A stretch of DNA of 7,304 nt from contig PMBP01000228.1 of the NCBI GenBank assembly GCA_003152975.1, forward strand, positions 1-7,304, written 5' to 3'. This DNA comes from Phycisphaerales bacterium. GTDB lineage: Bacteria > Planctomycetota > Phycisphaerae > Sedimentisphaerales > Anaerohalosphaeraceae. The translations under genes and the position numbers were made by a program. Each line of letters opens with the position of its first letter. Position 1 is the first letter of the stretch. This document shows positions 5,395 through 7,304 of this stretch, piece after piece. The notes under the pieces are model-generated. The model was not told where the DNA came from. It worked only from the letters and a program-made list of their open reading frames with translations, and did no database searches.

Positions 5395-7283
5395 CGCTTC
5401 TCCCGGTTGTTTGTCTGGTCAATCCCATCCCACAACGCGCCCAGATCGATCCACTCGACGATGGTTCGTTTCTCTTCCGTGGTCAGCGCTGTCGCATTTT
5501 TCGGCGGCATGGGCGTAATCGTTCCGGTTTTGCTCACCTCATCCCAGGGCCTTGAGGTCTTGCGGCCGAGAATCTTCCAGACCAGCAGACTGGTTCGGGC
5601 CTGCTCGGCTGTAATGTATTTTCTATGTCCTGATTTACCTGAATCAGGAATCATCAAGGCGCGATAGGCCTGATTGTGTGGGCCTTGGTCTGCCGGAGCT
5701 TCGGCCATTTTCAACGACGGATGTTTGGCGGTATGACAGGTCACGCATTTGGCCGAGAGGATCGGCATCACATCGCGGTCAAAATCGACTGTCCGCCGTT
5801 CTTGCGGGGAAATGGCCAGCGGTGTCGATTTTCGGTTCAGGGCCTCGGCCAGGACATTCGGCGGCGTCAGTTCCGGGTCCTCGTGGCAGCCGATGCAGCC
5901 GCGTTGTTCGTGGTTCATCGCCCAGATCCAGCGGCAGGTCCGCAGGGCCAGGCCATCTTCGTCGAGCACCTGCAGTTCGATCGGGATCGTTGCGGGGATT
6001 TCGACATTGAACGAACCATCCTTCTCGATGTCGATCTCGCCGAGGATTCGCCGCTGGCCCCCCGGACTGGCCCCCCCTGCCGTCTCCGGCACAAGCCCCT
6101 CGACAATCCGGAGCTTTTTCGCCGTCGCCGGGGCCAGGCCTTGCGGGTCTTTGAGGTCGTTGATGGACACGCTTATGCAATATAACTTGCCCGTTTTGTC
6201 GTCTTCAGAGACCACGCTGCTGCGGCCGTCGGGCTCGCAGCGGGCAAGGATGGCCTTGGCCTGGATGCTGTGAAAGGCCGGATCATCAAAGACTTTCTCG
6301 TATTGCCCGGTTGCCGGATCCAGCCGGACCACGGCATGAGTATCCGACCCGTTTGTCGATCGGCGGGACACAAGGATCCGACCATCCGCAAGCGGTGATG
6401 GGCTGTGGAACAAACCATCGCCGGGCTTGGTCACAGGCCGGTACGAATACAGCGGCCGACGAATCGCCACGCTGCCCAGACTTCCGGAACCATCCCACGC
6501 CGGAGATTCCGATTCGACAAAGATCACGAGCTTTTGCGTCGAGCAGGCCATGTGCCGAAAACGGGCCGGGCCTGCCGGAGAGTAGAGGGCAAAATCCGTT
6601 CCGTCGAGATTGATTCCGAACAGATCGAATCGGGTTCGGGAATCGCGGCCGAGCCCCAGGCGCCGCTCGCTCGATAGCAGGAGCCGGCCATCATACGACA
6701 TGGACGGATCGAGGCAACTGGCCGGCATATAGGTCAGCCGCCGAACCTCGGAGCCGTCGAGCTTACAGGAATAGAGAATGCGGGTCGGCGCCCGTCCGAA
6801 TTCGTCGGCCTGATCCTGGGCAACCACGACAAAGGCCACCTGAAACCACGGCGCCGGCGAGTTCAGCGTAAACATCGCCGACTGGTAGCAGGGACTGCGG
6901 CAGTCGCCGAGATCGCGGGTGATCTGTCGCACCTCGGAGCCATCGGCGGCCATCTCGTAGATAGTCCACGGATCGGCGGCCGTCTTCTTGCCGGCAAAGA
7001 GGAAGTGCCGGGCATCGAAGGAAATATCGGGGTCGCAGGCGCTGTGAAAGTCGGAGGTCAGATTCCGGACGGAACCGTCGGGCATCAAAAGGATGATCCG
7101 GGCCCTGATATCGTAATCGGTGCGGTTCATCGTGCCGGATTGAGGGACAGAGGTTCCCTTTGCCGGCAGTTGCGTCAGAACGACCGGATGGTCCAATCGG
7201 ACTTGGGCTTCCAGTTGGGAACCCGCAAGAAACAAAAAAAGACCCACCCAAAGGATTTTTGGGCAACAAAAACCCCTTACCAT
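5391..7283 (-). CDS. HzsA-related (hydrazine synthase alpha-like) exported dihaem propeller protein
   Basis: A 630-residue protein, first gene of the visible cluster. Residues 1-26 are a signal peptide (hydrophobic LWVGLFLFLAG, then LEA). Residues about 55-380 are a TolB/WD40-like propeller with blades such as DPDISFDARHFLFAGKK (84-100), IYEMAADGSEVRQIT (108-122) and DPSMSYDGRLLLSSER (192-207). Residues about 410-475 match the HZS-alpha-type middle domain: GEIDIEKDGSFNVEIPA, LDEDGLALRTCRWIW, then CIGCH at 463-467. Residues about 495-620 are a planctomycete-type cytochrome c domain with FDRDVMPIL, CVTCH at 513-517, TPMPP and EEKRTIVEWIDLGALWDG. The name HzsA-related reflects family resemblance. 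True hydrazine synthase activity is not implied, and many non-anammox bacteria carry such proteins. It could instead be an electron-transfer or substrate-binding partner of the decahaem cytochrome. The ATG at 7283 has GGAG 7 bases upstream. Confidence 0.9.
   Translation of the reverse strand: MVRGFCCPKILWVGLFLFLAGSQLEAQVRLDHPVVLTQLPAKGTSVPQSGTMNRTDYDIRARIILLMPDGSVRNLTSDFHSACDPDISFDARHFLFAGKKTAADPWTIYEMAADGSEVRQITRDLGDCRSPCYQSAMFTLNSPAPWFQVAFVVVAQDQADEFGRAPTRILYSCKLDGSEVRRLTYMPASCLDPSMSYDGRLLLSSERRLGLGRDSRTRFDLFGINLDGTDFALYSPAGPARFRHMACSTQKLVIFVESESPAWDGSGSLGSVAIRRPLYSYRPVTKPGDGLFHSPSPLADGRILVSRRSTNGSDTHAVVRLDPATGQYEKVFDDPAFHSIQAKAILARCEPDGRSSVVSEDDKTGKLYCISVSINDLKDPQGLAPATAKKLRIVEGLVPETAGGASPGGQRRILGEIDIEKDGSFNVEIPATIPIELQVLDEDGLALRTCRWIWAMNHEQRGCIGCHEDPELTPPNVLAEALNRKSTPLAISPQERRTVDFDRDVMPILSAKCVTCHTAKHPSLKMAEAPADQGPHNQAYRALMIPDSGKSGHRKYITAEQARTSLLVWKILGRKTSRPWDEVSKTGTITPMPPKNATALTTEEKRTIVEWIDLGALWDGIDQTNNREKR
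5400..5404 (-). promoter_or_regulatory. Ribosome binding site of the CRTAC1-family gene
   Basis: GGGAG on the minus strand lies 5 bases before the ATG at 5394, within the last codons of the HzsA-related gene. It supports this start over later in-frame ATGs. Confidence 0.65.
5733..5747 (-). other. Second haem c site (CVTCH) of the HzsA-related protein
   Basis: Encodes residues 513-517, directly after FDRDVMPILSAK. This is the usual context of planctomycete-type cytochrome domains and corresponds by position to haem alpha-II. Confidence 0.85.
5883..5897 (-). other. First haem c site (CIGCH) of the HzsA-related protein
   Basis: Encodes residues 463-467. By position it corresponds to haem alpha-I of hydrazine synthase. 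The following residues are EDPELTPPN, with no tyrosine just after the motif histidine. Confidence 0.8.
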
Positions 7284-7290
7284 TCCCGAT

Positions 7291-7294
7291 CTCC
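7291..7294 (-). promoter_or_regulatory. Ribosome binding site of the HzsA-related gene
   Basis: GGAG on the minus strand lies 7 bases before the ATG at 7283. The remaining ten bases to the window edge are too few to judge a promoter or a preceding gene. Confidence 0.65.
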
Positions 7295-7304
7295 GTTTCC
7301 TGTT

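Noticed and set aside
3010..5667. An 885-codon open frame on the plus strand, antisense to the CRTAC1 gene and parts of its neighbours
   Set aside because: Its product is a low-complexity run of V, A, G, D and I that mirrors the repeated calcium loops of the opposite strand. It has no recognisable domain. The opposite strand has signal peptides, haem motifs and ribosome sites. Long antisense frames are expected in GC-rich repetitive genes.
7247..7263. A perfect 6-base inverted repeat with a 5-base loop (CCCAAA/TTTGGG)
   Set aside because: It lies inside the signal-peptide codons of the HzsA-related gene, is short, and is mostly A/T at the loop side. It is more likely chance than a regulatory hairpin.
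898..7283. Calling the locus a true anammox hydrazine synthase operon
   Set aside because: The alpha-like haem site lacks the expected tyrosine, the propeller-dihaem module also fits generic YVTN-CCP proteins, and no other anammox gene is in view. Only the architectural resemblance is claimed.

Overview
The window is GC-rich by eye and coding almost end to end. Four genes lie on the minus strand as one tight cluster, read from right to left. They are an HzsA-related dihaem protein (7283-5391), a CRTAC1-family FG-GAP/ASPIC-UnbV protein (5394-3766), a very large ten-haem cytochrome c (3747-898), and a two-component-regulator-type propeller protein (872 to beyond the left edge). The joins are a 4-base ATGA overlap, an 18-base gap and a 25-base gap, so a single co-transcribed, partly translationally coupled unit is very likely. 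No RNA gene, mobile element, CRISPR array, plausible plus-strand gene, promoter or terminator could be supported. Only 21 bases lie upstream of the first gene, and there is no non-coding stretch over about 30 bases.

Every product begins with a Sec-type signal peptide, so the whole set should work outside the cytoplasmic membrane. Every product is also built around a repeat expected to fold as a beta-propeller, and each repeat is of a different family: TolB/WD40-like, FG-GAP/VCBS, YVTN, and Reg_prop. Twelve CXXCH haem c sites are visible, two in the HzsA-related protein and ten in the large cytochrome.

The most notable point is the domain inventory. As I recall it, anammox hydrazine synthase consists of an alpha subunit (propeller plus two haems), a beta subunit (seven-bladed propeller) and a gamma subunit (dihaem MauG/CCP-like). 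The same parts occur here: an alpha-like protein, and a fused beta-gamma-like YVTN-propeller/dihaem module that also carries an octahaem, cytochrome c554-like front end. This is a resemblance of architecture, not proof of hydrazine chemistry. HzsA-related proteins are common in bacteria that are not anammox organisms.

The host is most likely a Planctomycetota (PVC-group) bacterium or a bacterium from a neighbouring candidate phylum with many secreted cytochromes. This rests on the HzsA-related/planctomycete-cytochrome C-terminus, the CRTAC1 protein and the multihaem YVTN fusion. The assignment is an inference of low to moderate confidence because there is no phylogenetic marker in the window.
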